Under the pieces are notes generated by a model. The model was not told the DNA's origin. It made no database searches and saw only the letters and a list, made by a program, of their open reading frames with translations. The position numbers were made by a program, and so were the translations under genes. From the NCBI GenBank assembly GCA_044353505.1, contig JBILBU010000002.1, forward strand, positions 62,001 to 126,000: a stretch of DNA of 64,000 nucleotides. Direction: 5' to 3'. The first letter of the stretch is position 1, and the number at the start of each line of letters is the position of its first letter. The DNA comes from Pollutibacter sp044353505. Lineage in GTDB: Bacteria; Bacteroidota; Bacteroidia; Chitinophagales; Chitinophagaceae. Below, piece by piece: positions 9,936 through 18,905 of the stretch.

Positions 9936-10574
9936 TTATTTCTTTTTATAATCACCCCGCTTCCAGGAGCGTATGAATTCTCCCCAGGCCATTGGGTTGA
10001 AAATATTCATGGGAGGTGCTTGTCCTGTATAGTAATACCGCTGTGCACTCTTGGCGAGGCTCATATTGACCGATTCCTTTCCGTCGGTTGGTAGGCTTCG
10101 CATAAGGATTCTCCTGGTTGCTGCATCAGTATTTTTCCTTGCTATTTCTATGTTATCGTCTGGCACATCAGCGGAAACAAAATCTCGCTCAAATTGCTCC
10201 CTGGTTGGCCTTGGCTTAATAATAGCAGCAGGCAGAAAGGCAGTATCATTTACCATGAGTTGAATAATACTGTATTGGTTTCCTTCAAGTTGGGCAGGAA
10301 TTTTTGTGATTCTATCTTTAAATCCAACACAGGTGAACTCAATATCATCGCCCTTTAAAACAACTATGGAAAACACCCCTTGGCCGTTACTCAGGGTTCC
10401 TCTCCCAGTTCCTTTTACTACAATACTCACTGCAGGAAGCCCACGCAGACTGTCTGCCGTCATAACAACTCCATAAAGTTGAACAACAGAATCCTTGAAG
10501 GTTTCAAACTGGGCTTTGGCCGAAAATGGCATAAAAGCCACCAGAACAAGGAGTTGTTTCAGGTTTTTTTTCAT
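9936..10574 (-). CDS. Exported protein with carboxypeptidase-regulatory-like domain
   Basis: About 212 residues from ATG 10574 (MKKNLKQLL), chosen because it opens directly into a signal peptide ending SAKAQ; an upstream in-frame ATG at 10619 would add a charged extension. The segment VQLYGVVMTADSLRGLPAVSI with a later GVFSIVV resembles a CarboxypepD_reg-like beta-sandwich, common at the periplasmic face of Bacteroidota outer-membrane proteins. The C-terminal half has no recognisable domain. No TonB-dependent receptor is adjacent. Function is unknown. Confidence 0.7.
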   Translation of the reverse strand: MKKNLKQLLVLVAFMPFSAKAQFETFKDSVVQLYGVVMTADSLRGLPAVSIVVKGTGRGTLSNGQGVFSIVVLKGDDIEFTCVGFKDRITKIPAQLEGNQYSIIQLMVNDTAFLPAAIIKPRPTREQFERDFVSADVPDDNIEIARKNTDAATRRILMRSLPTDGKESVNMSLAKSAQRYYYTGQAPPMNIFNPMAWGEFIRSWKRGDYKKK

Positions 10575-10677
10575 CACATTCATTCTTGCACAAATTAAGT
10601 CCATCTTTTGGATAAACAAAGTAGCATATGATTGGTTATTTTTACAGATCTAATTAATTTTTAACAATTCGTAAAAT

Positions 10678-11757
10678 ATGGGGAAGGAAGAGATTTTAAA
10701 AGCCTTGGCAAATGTTGAAGAACCTGACTTGAAGAAGGATTTGGTCTCTTTAAATATGGTAACAGACATTATTATCGGAGAAAAGTCGGTGGAATTCTCA
10801 ATTGTACTCACTACACCGGCTTGTCCACTGAAAGAAAAGATCCGTCGCGACTGCGAAAAGGCTATTCATCAGTACGTGGATGAGGGCTTAGAAGTGATCG
10901 TCAATTTCACGTCAAATACCAGCACCATGAGGGTAGATCTTCATGCTGTTCTTCCTGGCGTAAAGAATATTATTGCTGTAGTGAGTGGCAAGGGTGGCGT
11001 TGGAAAGTCAACAGTATCAGCCAACCTGGCACTGGCCTTGTCTCAGCAGGGAGCAAAAGTCGGACTAATGGACGCCGATATCTATGGTCCAAGTGTTCCC
11101 ATCATGTTTGGCGTTAGGGGTCAACGGCCATTGATGGAAAGTGTTGATGGCAAGGACAAAATTGTTCCCTTAGAGCAGCACGGCATTAAACTTATTAGCA
11201 TCGGCCTGTTGGTAGACGAAAAAAGTGCTGTAGTGTGGAGAGGACCTATGGCAAGCAGTGCCATCAGGCAGTTTGTCACAGATGTTCATTGGGGTGAATT
11301 GGATTACCTGGTGATTGACATGCCGCCGGGAACAGGTGATATCCATCTTACACTTGTACAGACCATACCGGTTACTGGTGCTGTAGTGGTCACCACACCC
11401 CAAGAAGTGGCACTAGCGGACGCGAAAAAGGCAATTGCGATGTTTGCTCAGGCGCAAATACGGGTGCCCATTATTGGCTTGGTAGAGAACATGGCCTGGT
11501 TTACCCCAGCTGAGTTGCCAGATAATAAGTATTATATTTTTGGAAAAGATGGAGGAAAGCGTCTTGCAGATCAACTCGATCTTAATTTTCTTGGCCAGAT
11601 TCCACTTGTGCAAAGCATAAGAGAGGGTGGCGACGCGGGGTTGCCGGCAATGGTATCTGACGATAGCCTCACCAAAGAAGCTTTTTCTCTATTTGCTGCT
11701 GAGACAATCAGGGCGATTGCTGTTGCAAATGCTTCTAGCGGAGCAGAGAAGGCATAA
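10678..11757 (+). CDS. mrp: Mrp/NBP35-family iron-sulfur carrier ATPase
   Basis: A 359-residue protein with an N-terminal MIP18/DUF59 domain (about 1-85) and a ParA-like P-loop domain. The deviant Walker A GKGGVGKST is near residue 105 and MDADIYGPSVP near 130. The family stores and transfers Fe-S clusters in the cytoplasm. The CPxC cysteine pair of many Mrp proteins is absent: the site reads ENMAWFTPAELPDNKYY, a form I recall as usual in Bacteroidota. A strong terminator follows at 11780. Confidence 0.92.
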   Translation: MGKEEILKALANVEEPDLKKDLVSLNMVTDIIIGEKSVEFSIVLTTPACPLKEKIRRDCEKAIHQYVDEGLEVIVNFTSNTSTMRVDLHAVLPGVKNIIAVVSGKGGVGKSTVSANLALALSQQGAKVGLMDADIYGPSVPIMFGVRGQRPLMESVDGKDKIVPLEQHGIKLISIGLLVDEKSAVVWRGPMASSAIRQFVTDVHWGELDYLVIDMPPGTGDIHLTLVQTIPVTGAVVVTTPQEVALADAKKAIAMFAQAQIRVPIIGLVENMAWFTPAELPDNKYYIFGKDGGKRLADQLDLNFLGQIPLVQSIREGGDAGLPAMVSDDSLTKEAFSLFAAETIRAIAVANASSGAEKA

Positions 11758-11779
11758 GCGAAACAGATTATATCATTAC

Positions 11780-11809
11780 AAAGCGCCAAGGGTATTGCCT
11801 TGGCGCTTT
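11780..11809. terminator. Intrinsic terminator between mrp and the DUF6702 gene
   Basis: A perfect 12-bp stem (AAAGCGCCAAGG at 11780-11791 with its complement at 11798-11809) encloses a 6-base loop. It is followed by CATTTTAG on the plus strand. It lies between convergent genes and may act on both. Confidence 0.8.
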
Positions 11810-11826
11810 CATTTTAGTTCCGCGAG

Positions 11827-12321
11827 TTATTTGGCTATGCTAACCGTAGTGTTTGGAGATGTTAATTTGAAACTCTCTCTCTTTTGATCAATATTAAGAT
11901 GGATGATGTTGGTTTGCTCTTCTCGGTATTCGTACATAAGGTCCGTAGACAATTCAATGGATGTTACACCAGCAACCTTGGGAATATTGAAATATATCCA
12001 CGTAGCCTCTTTGTTATTTTGGTAGCCAAGAAAAATTATGTCTTTAGGTTTGCCATTGACTTTTACTCCAAGATGTTTTTTGAAATATGATGTCAGCGCA
12101 GCACTAATTTCCTGATTGTTCTCAACGCTCAAATCAAATTTCTTCTGTGTAAAGAGTCTGAGCGTCTCTTCCATATCGTCTGGGAATACCTTACACGAAA
12201 TGCCTACTTCTTTTCTGCTGCTGCTGTATTCCAACTCAGTTACTGAGAAATAAAAAGGGTGATTTGCCCCCGTTAAAAAAGGCATTGCAGCTAACAATAT
12301 GAAGTAAACAGACTTTTTCAT
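11827..12321 (-). CDS. DUF6702 family exported protein
   Basis: About 164 residues from ATG 12321 (MKKSVYFILLAAMPF). A short signal peptide is followed by NHPFYFSVTELEY, the start I associate with DUF6702, and a VFPDDMEETL segment. This small family often sits beside an M1 peptidase and a HupE/UreJ membrane protein in Bacteroidota, exactly as here, which suggests a shared envelope process. No enzymatic motif is visible. A near-consensus -7 box (GACTTTTG) lies 6 nt before this ATG, in favour of this start over the one at 12330. Confidence 0.8.
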   Translation of the reverse strand: MKKSVYFILLAAMPFLTGANHPFYFSVTELEYSSSRKEVGISCKVFPDDMEETLRLFTQKKFDLSVENNQEISAALTSYFKKHLGVKVNGKPKDIIFLGYQNNKEATWIYFNIPKVAGVTSIELSTDLMYEYREEQTNIIHLNIDQKRESFKLTSPNTTVSIAK

Positions 12322-12362
12322 AAAGCACAAAAGTCTGATTTATTTTCTCACCTTTATCTTCT

Positions 12363-12947
12363 ATGAGCAATTTTATGTTTTATTTCAGATTGGGCTGGGA
12401 TCATATCATCAGTGCCAATGCATTGGATCATCTCTACTTCATTTCTGTTTTGGCTGTAGTGTATCAATTTCGGGAGTGGAAACAAGTGCTGATATTGGTT
12501 ACTGCATTTACGATTGGTCATGCACTCACGTTGTTTTTGAGCGCCATGGACCTCTTTAGATTGCCGGATCAAACAGTCGAATTTGCCATTCCTTGTACCA
12601 TCATGCTTTCGGCTATCCTCAATTTTAGAAAAGGGGCGAAATCAGGTCATGCAGATAGGATTCAATATGCAACAGCACTGTTTTTTGGCCTGGTCCATGG
12701 GATGGGCTATGCGAATACCATCCGATTTATGCTCTCATCAGATCAGCAGGTGGTTTGGAGCTTGTTAAGTTTCAACGTAGGGCTTGAAATAGGCCAAATT
12801 TTCGTAGTATTGTTAATGCTTTCTATAGGTTTGTTGGTTTCAGTTACCACAGCACTAACGCGTAGAGAATGGGTATTAATCTACTCTTCATTTATACTCG
12901 GACTGGCCCTTCAAATCGCAATTGAAAGAAATCCATTTATACAATAA
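12363..12947 (+). CDS. HupE/UreJ-like membrane protein
   Basis: A 194-residue protein with about five to six membrane segments. Conserved histidine-bearing motifs are DHLYFI, FTIGHALT and FGLVHGMGYA, with FNVGLEIGQ later, as in HupE/UreJ proteins linked to nickel or other metal transport. Here it is next to an M1 peptidase and a DUF6702 protein rather than hydrogenase or urease genes, so a nickel role is only a possibility. The -7-like TATCTTCT runs straight into the ATG. Confidence 0.8.
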   Translation: MSNFMFYFRLGWDHIISANALDHLYFISVLAVVYQFREWKQVLILVTAFTIGHALTLFLSAMDLFRLPDQTVEFAIPCTIMLSAILNFRKGAKSGHADRIQYATALFFGLVHGMGYANTIRFMLSSDQQVVWSLLSFNVGLEIGQIFVVLLMLSIGLLVSVTTALTRREWVLIYSSFILGLALQIAIERNPFIQ

Positions 12948-12958
12948 ATAACTATACT

Positions 12959-15277
12959 ATGCAAAAGCTGCTTTCCTTGTTTTCTCTTGTATTCTTGCTA
13001 TCTAGCCAAGCATTTTCTCAACTGCTAAGAAATCCGGGCTCAAACCATGGAAACCGTTTTGAACAATTGGATTATTTGCTTCAAGACCCTAATGAATACA
13101 GGACAGCAAGCGGGGCTCCTGGTTCAAAATATTGGCAACAGCGTGCCGACTACGATATCAATGTAGAGATTGATGAAGTGAACAATGTGTTGACCGGAAC
13201 AGAAGTGGTTACTTATTATAACAATTCCCCTGATGTACTTACCTATATCTGGCTACAGATAGATGAGAATTTTCATCATCCCAACAGCGATAACAATTAC
13301 GATGACCCATCCTCAATGGGAAATCGAATGACCCACGATCAGTTGTTGCAGATGGACCCAAAAGAACACTTGAAGGGATATGGGGTAAATGTTACTGCAC
13401 TTACTGATGCAGCAGGCCGACCGCTTTCCTACACTGTTAATCAAACAATGATGAGGGTGGAAATGCCTTTGCCATTGAGGCCCGGACAAAAATTTGTTTT
13501 TAAGGCCAATTGGAATTACAAGATTCCTGATAAGCTTACCAGAAATGGAAGGGGTGGATATGAGTACTTTGCTGAAGACGGAAATAATCTTTATAGCATA
13601 GCACAATGGCATCCAAGACTCGCTGTTTACAGTGATTTTCAAGGTTGGCAGAATATGCAGTTTACGGGCGGTGCAGAATTTGCCCTTACGTTTGGAAATT
13701 TCAAGGTAAAGATTACCGTTCCGGAAGACCATATCGTTGCAGCAACTGGAGAATGCAAAAACCTTAGCACTTTACTAACACCCTTGCAATTGTCTCGCTG
13801 GCAGCAAGCACAAACAGCAAAAGATCCAATTGAAATTGTAACCTTGGATGAAGCAATTGAAAACGCAAAAGATAAATCCAAGGGGAAAAGGACATGGATC
13901 TACGAAGCACAGAATGTTCGTGATTTTGCTTTTAACTCCTCAAGAAGATTGGTGTGGGATGCAATGGCAGTTGCTGTAAATGGCAATAAGGTAATGTGCA
14001 TGAGCTATTACGGTAAAGAAGCATATCCAATCTATCGCAAATATTCAACAAAAGCTGTTGCGCATACTATCGATGTGTATTCAAGATATACTGTTCCATA
14101 TCCTTACCCTGTTGCCATCTCAGTTGAGGCAGCAATAGGAATGGAGTATCCAATGCTGGCCATGAATTATGGCAGGGCTGAAAAAGACGGCACGTATAGC
14201 GAAGGCGTTAAGTATGGAGCAATCGGTGTGATTATTCATGAAGTGGGACACAATTTCTTCCCCATGATTATTAATTCTGATGAAAGACAATATTGGTGGA
14301 TGGATGAGGGGTTGAATACGTTTTGCCAATATCTAACAGAGCAGGAGTTTGATAATAATTATCCATCAAGAAGAGGTCCGGCTCATCTTATTGCCGACTA
14401 CATGAAGCTGCCTAAAGACCTTTTAGAGCCCATCATGACCAAAGGCGACAATGTAGTTAACGTCGGGGCCAATGCGTATGCAAAAGCTGCAACAGGTCTA
14501 AATATTCTCCGTGAAACTATCATGGGAAGAGAGTTATTTGATTATGCTTTTGGAGAGTATGCAAGGAGATGGGCATTCAAACATCCTACGCCTTCTGATT
14601 TGTTCAGGACCATGGAGGATGCTAGTGCAATGGACCTGGATTGGTTTTGGAGGGGTTGGTACTATGGCACGGAGCCTGTAGATATTTCTCTTGATTCCGT
14701 AAAGTGGTTCAAGCTCGATGCTGAAAAGAATATAGCAGCAATGAAGTCGCCTGATTTTGAAAACATCAGTAAGGTTAGAAATCGGGAGTCCAAAAAAATA
14801 AATTTCTATACCGATCGGGATACTACCCTGAGAGATTTTTATTATTACAACAGAGGTGCTGATGTGAAAATGAATCAGGATATGGCGCAGGTGCAATTGG
14901 ATGCACAAAAAGACAAGGATAATTATGCAACCTGGGCGGATAAAAATTTGTACGAACTCAAGTTTAGTAATCTTGGTGGCATGGTGATGCCGATTATTGT
15001 GGAGTGGACGTTCAAAGATGGTAGCAAAGAGGTAGAAAAAATACCTGTCTCCATCTGGCGATCGAATGAGAAAAACGTGACCAAGCTTTTCTTGAAAGAC
15101 AAGGAAGTGGCATCGATTAAGCTGGATCCAATGAGAGAAACTGCTGACATCAATGAGTCAAATGGCATGTGGCCACTTAAGGAGATGCCAACCAAGTTTC
15201 AATTGTATAGAAGCGGATTGAATTCCCCACGAGGCGCAGCGGGTGGAGGTAATGCAATGCAAAAAGCAAAAAAATAA
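12959..15277 (+). CDS. M1 family metallopeptidase, exported
   Basis: A 772-residue secreted aminopeptidase-like protein. The signal peptide ends near SQAFSQ (about 20). The zinc site is complete: HEVGH near residue 427 and the second glutamate in WMDEGLN near 450, with GMEYPM upstream as the exopeptidase-type loop of the family (GAMEN in classic members is changed). It starts 11 nt after the HupE-like gene, so they are probably co-transcribed. It likely trims peptides in the periplasm or outside; specificity cannot be inferred. Confidence 0.92.
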   Translation: MQKLLSLFSLVFLLSSQAFSQLLRNPGSNHGNRFEQLDYLLQDPNEYRTASGAPGSKYWQQRADYDINVEIDEVNNVLTGTEVVTYYNNSPDVLTYIWLQIDENFHHPNSDNNYDDPSSMGNRMTHDQLLQMDPKEHLKGYGVNVTALTDAAGRPLSYTVNQTMMRVEMPLPLRPGQKFVFKANWNYKIPDKLTRNGRGGYEYFAEDGNNLYSIAQWHPRLAVYSDFQGWQNMQFTGGAEFALTFGNFKVKITVPEDHIVAATGECKNLSTLLTPLQLSRWQQAQTAKDPIEIVTLDEAIENAKDKSKGKRTWIYEAQNVRDFAFNSSRRLVWDAMAVAVNGNKVMCMSYYGKEAYPIYRKYSTKAVAHTIDVYSRYTVPYPYPVAISVEAAIGMEYPMLAMNYGRAEKDGTYSEGVKYGAIGVIIHEVGHNFFPMIINSDERQYWWMDEGLNTFCQYLTEQEFDNNYPSRRGPAHLIADYMKLPKDLLEPIMTKGDNVVNVGANAYAKAATGLNILRETIMGRELFDYAFGEYARRWAFKHPTPSDLFRTMEDASAMDLDWFWRGWYYGTEPVDISLDSVKWFKLDAEKNIAAMKSPDFENISKVRNRESKKINFYTDRDTTLRDFYYYNRGADVKMNQDMAQVQLDAQKDKDNYATWADKNLYELKFSNLGGMVMPIIVEWTFKDGSKEVEKIPVSIWRSNEKNVTKLFLKDKEVASIKLDPMRETADINESNGMWPLKEMPTKFQLYRSGLNSPRGAAGGGNAMQKAKK

Positions 15278-15970
15278 TTAGCGTGTAAGCCAGGAATTGA
15301 ATTCTTCCTTGCTCACCAAGCCCTGTTTTCTTTTAACCTCTTTCCCGTTTTGATAGAGGATAAAAGTTGGCAGGGCTTCTACATTCAAGGATTTCATGAG
15401 CTCGGTTTCAATTCCACCATCCATTTTTATAAGGGTTAGCTTGTTTGTGTTTTCTTTCATAAATGCCTGAATCACTGGTTCCATTTTAATGCACGGTGGG
15501 CACCATGCTGCACCAAAATCAACCAATACCCAAGGCGTACTTTGCACCTGGCCTTCATACGATGCAATGCTTGTTTGTTTTGCATTGGGGTCAATACCCT
15601 TAAGCGGGTTATTTGATTTTTTCCAAGCAGTTATTCCACCTTCGAGGTTGGTAACATTGTATCCCTTTTCCCTTAATGCGTCTGCCGCTGCAGCACTTCT
15701 TCCTCCACTCAAACAATAAATATAGACCGGCTTGGATTTGTCAAGATGCGCGGTTCTGTCAAAAAACTCTGACTTATTGAGCCAATTGGCTTGAAGGGCA
15801 TTTTCAATGTGCCCACTTTTATATTCTTCCGCTGTTCGCACGTCCAGCACTTGTACATTTGGATCTGCAATTAATTTTTCAAACTCTTCAGTACCTGCAG
15901 TGTCTGCTTGTTGGCCATTCATGCTGCATGCTGCGAGTAACGAGATCAGGAAAGTAAATAAGAATTTCAT
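15278..15970 (-). CDS. Lipoprotein with fused rhodanese and thioredoxin domains
   Basis: A 230-residue envelope thiol protein. The lipobox LLAAC places the lipidated cysteine at residue 15. The rhodanese domain (about 25-122) carries the active loop YCLSGGRS with Cys86. The thioredoxin domain (about 130-230) carries WCPPC with Cys157 and Cys160. Both active sites look intact, so it could pass sulfane sulfur or electrons between the two domains on the outer side of the inner membrane or at the outer membrane. The lone position between an M1 peptidase and a methyltransferase gives no pathway hint. A TAAATTTG box lies 17 nt upstream. Confidence 0.9.
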   Translation of the reverse strand: MKFLFTFLISLLAACSMNGQQADTAGTEEFEKLIADPNVQVLDVRTAEEYKSGHIENALQANWLNKSEFFDRTAHLDKSKPVYIYCLSGGRSAAAADALREKGYNVTNLEGGITAWKKSNNPLKGIDPNAKQTSIASYEGQVQSTPWVLVDFGAAWCPPCIKMEPVIQAFMKENTNKLTLIKMDGGIETELMKSLNVEALPTFILYQNGKEVKRKQGLVSKEEFNSWLTR

Positions 15971-15987
15971 CTTGCCAGGTATTTGTA

Positions 15988-15995
15988 CAAATTTA
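15988..15995 (-). promoter_or_regulatory. -7 box TAAATTTG upstream of the rhodanese-thioredoxin gene
   Basis: An exact match on the minus strand to the Bacteroidota -7 consensus TAnnTTTG, 17 nt before the start at 15970. No clear TTTG -33 element at standard spacing. Confidence 0.55.
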
Positions 15996-16119
15996 CTACA
16001 AAGATTTTATTCTCTGTTGTCAACGCCAACATCAGCATCTGTTGATTGGTCATCTCAGCCGATAACCTTTTAGCACTTCTATCGCACCTCATTGAGGGTT
16101 TCTGACTTATCTTGCTGCC

Positions 16120-17064
16120 ATGTCTGATGGTAAACTAGTGATGTTTGATAACCGCCTAAAAAAGGTCTACCGTATTCTTGGCAAACAGGCTAAGCAGCAA
16201 TCAATTTCATGTTATAGGCTATACGACAGGGATATTCCTGAATTCCCGTTAATTGTCGATGTTTATGGTGAGGAAATTTTGGTGACCGAATACCGAAGTA
16301 ATCATCATCTTTCTCCTGAGGAGTACGAAGATTGGCTAAAGGATAGCATGGAAGTTATTCAGCATGTCTTGGGTCGTCAGCCAGAGCAACTTCACTTGAA
16401 GGAAAGAAAAAGAAAAGAAGATCGGTCTGATCAATACCAAAAAACTGGCGAGGAGAAAGAGTTTTTACAAGTGGAGGAGGGTGGACTGAAATTTTTAGTT
16501 AACCTGACCGATTATTTGGATACGGGTTTGTTTCTTGATCATCGAATTACCCGTAGTTTGGTTCGTCAGGAAGCTGCCGGCAAACGCTTATTAAACCTGT
16601 TTTGTTATACGGGATCATTTTCAGTTTATGCTGCTGCTGGTGGAGCAAAAGAAGTGTTGTCGGTAGATTTATCCAATACATATTTGTCATGGGCTAAGGA
16701 GAATATGGAGTTGAATGGTTTTTTAGCAGACCAATATACCTACGAGCGGGCTGATGTATTACAGTATTTGCCAACCATTCCTGAGGCTAGTTTTGATATC
16801 ATTGTGTTGGATCCTCCTACGTTTAGCAACAGCAAGGCGATGAAAGATATATTTGATGTTCAGCAAGATCATGTAAGTATGATCAATACATGCATGAGCA
16901 AACTTAACAGTGGCGGAGTACTCTATTTTAGCACCAATGCAAGGAAATTCGAATTGGATACCGACCGAATCAATGGTGCGGTAAAAGAAATAACCACCGC
17001 AACCGTTCCATTTGATTTCAAAGGGAAGCTGCTGCGGTGGTGTTATGAGATAAAGGCTAACTGA
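16120..17064 (+). CDS. Class I SAM-dependent 23S rRNA methyltransferase, RlmK-like
   Basis: A 314-residue protein resembling the RlmK half of E. coli RlmKL (m7G2069 of 23S rRNA). It has FLDHRITRSLV, SAM motif I LNLFCYTGSFSVYAA near residue 162, the acidic LSVDLS motif, and catalytic-loop LDPPTFSNSK near 230. An N-terminal substrate-binding region (1-110) precedes the Rossmann fold and no THUMP domain is visible. A second, PUA-containing relative (RlmI) lies at 34861. Confidence 0.85.
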   Translation: MSDGKLVMFDNRLKKVYRILGKQAKQQSISCYRLYDRDIPEFPLIVDVYGEEILVTEYRSNHHLSPEEYEDWLKDSMEVIQHVLGRQPEQLHLKERKRKEDRSDQYQKTGEEKEFLQVEEGGLKFLVNLTDYLDTGLFLDHRITRSLVRQEAAGKRLLNLFCYTGSFSVYAAAGGAKEVLSVDLSNTYLSWAKENMELNGFLADQYTYERADVLQYLPTIPEASFDIIVLDPPTFSNSKAMKDIFDVQQDHVSMINTCMSKLNSGGVLYFSTNARKFELDTDRINGAVKEITTATVPFDFKGKLLRWCYEIKAN

Positions 17065-17069
17065 AAAGT

Positions 17070-17501
17070 TTAAGCACCTATAATTTCAACGATTTCAACG
17101 TCAAATACAAGGTCCTTGCCTGCCAAGAAATGATTGGCATCCATGATGATAACATCTTCTTTCACTTCTACAACTTCAACTGGTACTGGGTGGCCGTGTT
17201 CATTTTGAAGGTTCAATTTCATTCCTGGTTCAATTTTCATTCCTTCAGGAATGTTTGAAGCTGGAAATTCTATGATCGCTTCTGGATTTTTAAGTCCGTA
17301 TCCCTGATCAGGGGTGATGTCAATTTTTTTCTTATCACCAACTGCCATTCCAACAACGCCGGCATCAAATCCTGCGATCATTTGTCCTGCGCCAACAGTG
17401 AATTCCAATGGTGCACGACCCACTGAACTGTCAAATTGCTCGCCATCCAGCAATGTGCCTGTGTAGTGAACTTTTACTACATCTCCTTTTTTAACTTGCA
17501 T
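17070..17501 (-). CDS. FKBP-type peptidyl-prolyl isomerase, SlyD-like
   Basis: A 143-residue cytoplasmic FKBP. The N-terminal part VKVHYTGTLLDGEQFDSS and GAGQMIAGFDAGVVGM form the prolyl isomerase half-domain. The insert-in-flap region lies around residues 70-125, with HGHPVPVEVVEV, and the chain closes with NHFLAGKDLVFDVEIVEI, the SlyD order. The histidine-rich metal-binding tail of E. coli SlyD is missing. It would act as a folding helper. Confidence 0.9.
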   Translation of the reverse strand: MQVKKGDVVKVHYTGTLLDGEQFDSSVGRAPLEFTVGAGQMIAGFDAGVVGMAVGDKKKIDITPDQGYGLKNPEAIIEFPASNIPEGMKIEPGMKLNLQNEHGHPVPVEVVEVKEDVIIMDANHFLAGKDLVFDVEIVEIIGA

Positions 17502-17642
17502 AATGTTTTTTTTAATGATTATTGCTCACTGGTGAACCCGCCTGAAATGGACTCAATGCCATTTTATGGAAGATGAAACAGTAAAGTATGCGCAAAACTA
17601 CCTTTATTCTTTTATTTTTATTGAAATAATCAGTTAAAAGCC

Positions 17643-18866
17643 ATGCGAAAAGTCCACTTTCTAATGCTGTTTTTGCTCATCGCTAGCCAAATATCCTGGT
17701 CTCAATCTATCCTTACTGGGGCAGAGCAACTTGATCAATACATGCCATTGTTGAAGGGCAAGCGGGTAGGCGTATTTGCGAACCAGACTTCTATGGTTGG
17801 CAATGAACACTTGGTTGACGTGTTGATGCGCAATGGGGTAAAGGTTAGCGTGATCTTTGGTCCCGAACACGGATTTCGTGGCAATGCAGATGCCGGTGAA
17901 AAAATTGGAAACTATATTGATCTAAAAACCGGCATAGCAGTTGTTTCGTTATATGGCACCAAACATCGGCCTTCGCATGAAGACCTGAATGAGATTGATG
18001 TCTTGTTGTTTGATATCCAGGATGTGGGTGTTCGTTTTTATACCTATATCTCTTCACTTGAGGAGTATATGGAAGCAGCATTCATCAATAAAAAACAACT
18101 AATTATTCTTGATCGTCCCAATCCCAATATTCATTATGTTGATGGTCCTGTTCTTGATACTGCCTTTCGATCTTTTGTGGGCATGCAACCTATTCCGGTT
18201 GTATATGGAATGACTATCGGAGAATATGCCCAAATGCTTGTTGGTGAAAAGTGGTTGTCAATGCAAGCAAACAATGCCTTTGCCGAAATGAAAAAAGTGG
18301 GTGACAAACCATTGCAGGTAATCCGATGTGGGAATTATTCAAGGGAGAGTATATACAATCTCCCAGTAAAACCATCTCCCAATCTGCCATCCATGAGTGC
18401 TGTATATTGGTATCCTTCTATCTGTTTTTTTGAGGGCACCGTGTTGAGTGAAGGAAGAGGTACTGATAAACCTTTTCAGTTGGTTGGGCATCCATCCCTT
18501 CCAGATACGATGTATTCTTTTACGCCGGCATCAATACCCGGGGCCAATAATCCAAAACTGAAAAATAAGTTGTGTTATGGATGGGATCTTTCAGGAGACG
18601 ATATGGAGGTTAGGGCTAGAGTGGGCGGAAGGATACAGCTTTCATATTTGCTAAATGCCTACAAGCTCTTCCCGATGAAGGATGAATTCTTCATCCTCCC
18701 AAAGTCTGGCACTACACGCGATGCGTTTTTTAATAAACTTGCGGGCAATGAAGTGTTGATGGATCAAATCAAAAAGGGGATGAAAGAAGAGGAGATAAGA
18801 GAAAGCTGGAAGCCCGGTCTGAAGGCCTTTAAACGCGTTAGAGCAAAATACCTCATCTATAAATAG
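17643..18866 (+). CDS. NamZ-like exo-beta-N-acetylmuramidase (DUF1343)
   Basis: A 407-residue exported protein (signal peptide ending near ISWSQ). Family motifs are GPEHGFRGNADAGEKI near residue 78, LLFDIQDVGVRFYTYISS near 120, DRPNPN and GMTIGEYA. The DUF1343 family was shown in Bacillus subtilis (NamZ/YbbC) to release N-acetylmuramic acid from peptidoglycan fragments. Here it would fit cell-wall recycling or scavenging, though no MurNAc kinase or MurQ gene is adjacent. Confidence 0.88.
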   Translation: MRKVHFLMLFLLIASQISWSQSILTGAEQLDQYMPLLKGKRVGVFANQTSMVGNEHLVDVLMRNGVKVSVIFGPEHGFRGNADAGEKIGNYIDLKTGIAVVSLYGTKHRPSHEDLNEIDVLLFDIQDVGVRFYTYISSLEEYMEAAFINKKQLIILDRPNPNIHYVDGPVLDTAFRSFVGMQPIPVVYGMTIGEYAQMLVGEKWLSMQANNAFAEMKKVGDKPLQVIRCGNYSRESIYNLPVKPSPNLPSMSAVYWYPSICFFEGTVLSEGRGTDKPFQLVGHPSLPDTMYSFTPASIPGANNPKLKNKLCYGWDLSGDDMEVRARVGGRIQLSYLLNAYKLFPMKDEFFILPKSGTTRDAFFNKLAGNEVLMDQIKKGMKEEEIRESWKPGLKAFKRVRAKYLIYK

Positions 18867-18893
18867 ACAAAGCCTCCAAGCACTTATATTGAT

Positions 18894-18901
18894 TACTTTT
18901 G
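18894..18901 (+). promoter_or_regulatory. -7 box TACTTTTG abutting the fmt start codon
   Basis: An exact TAnnTTTG match whose last base is only 4 nt from the ATG at 18906. Transcription would begin at or next to the start codon, giving a leaderless mRNA. Confidence 0.6.
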
Positions 18902-18905
18902 CGCT

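Noticed and set aside
9906..9945. C-rich and G-rich stretches between the GlcD-type gene and the CarboxypepD-like gene
   Set aside because: Only a 5-bp GCCCC/GGGGC pairing with a long loop; not convincing as a terminator.
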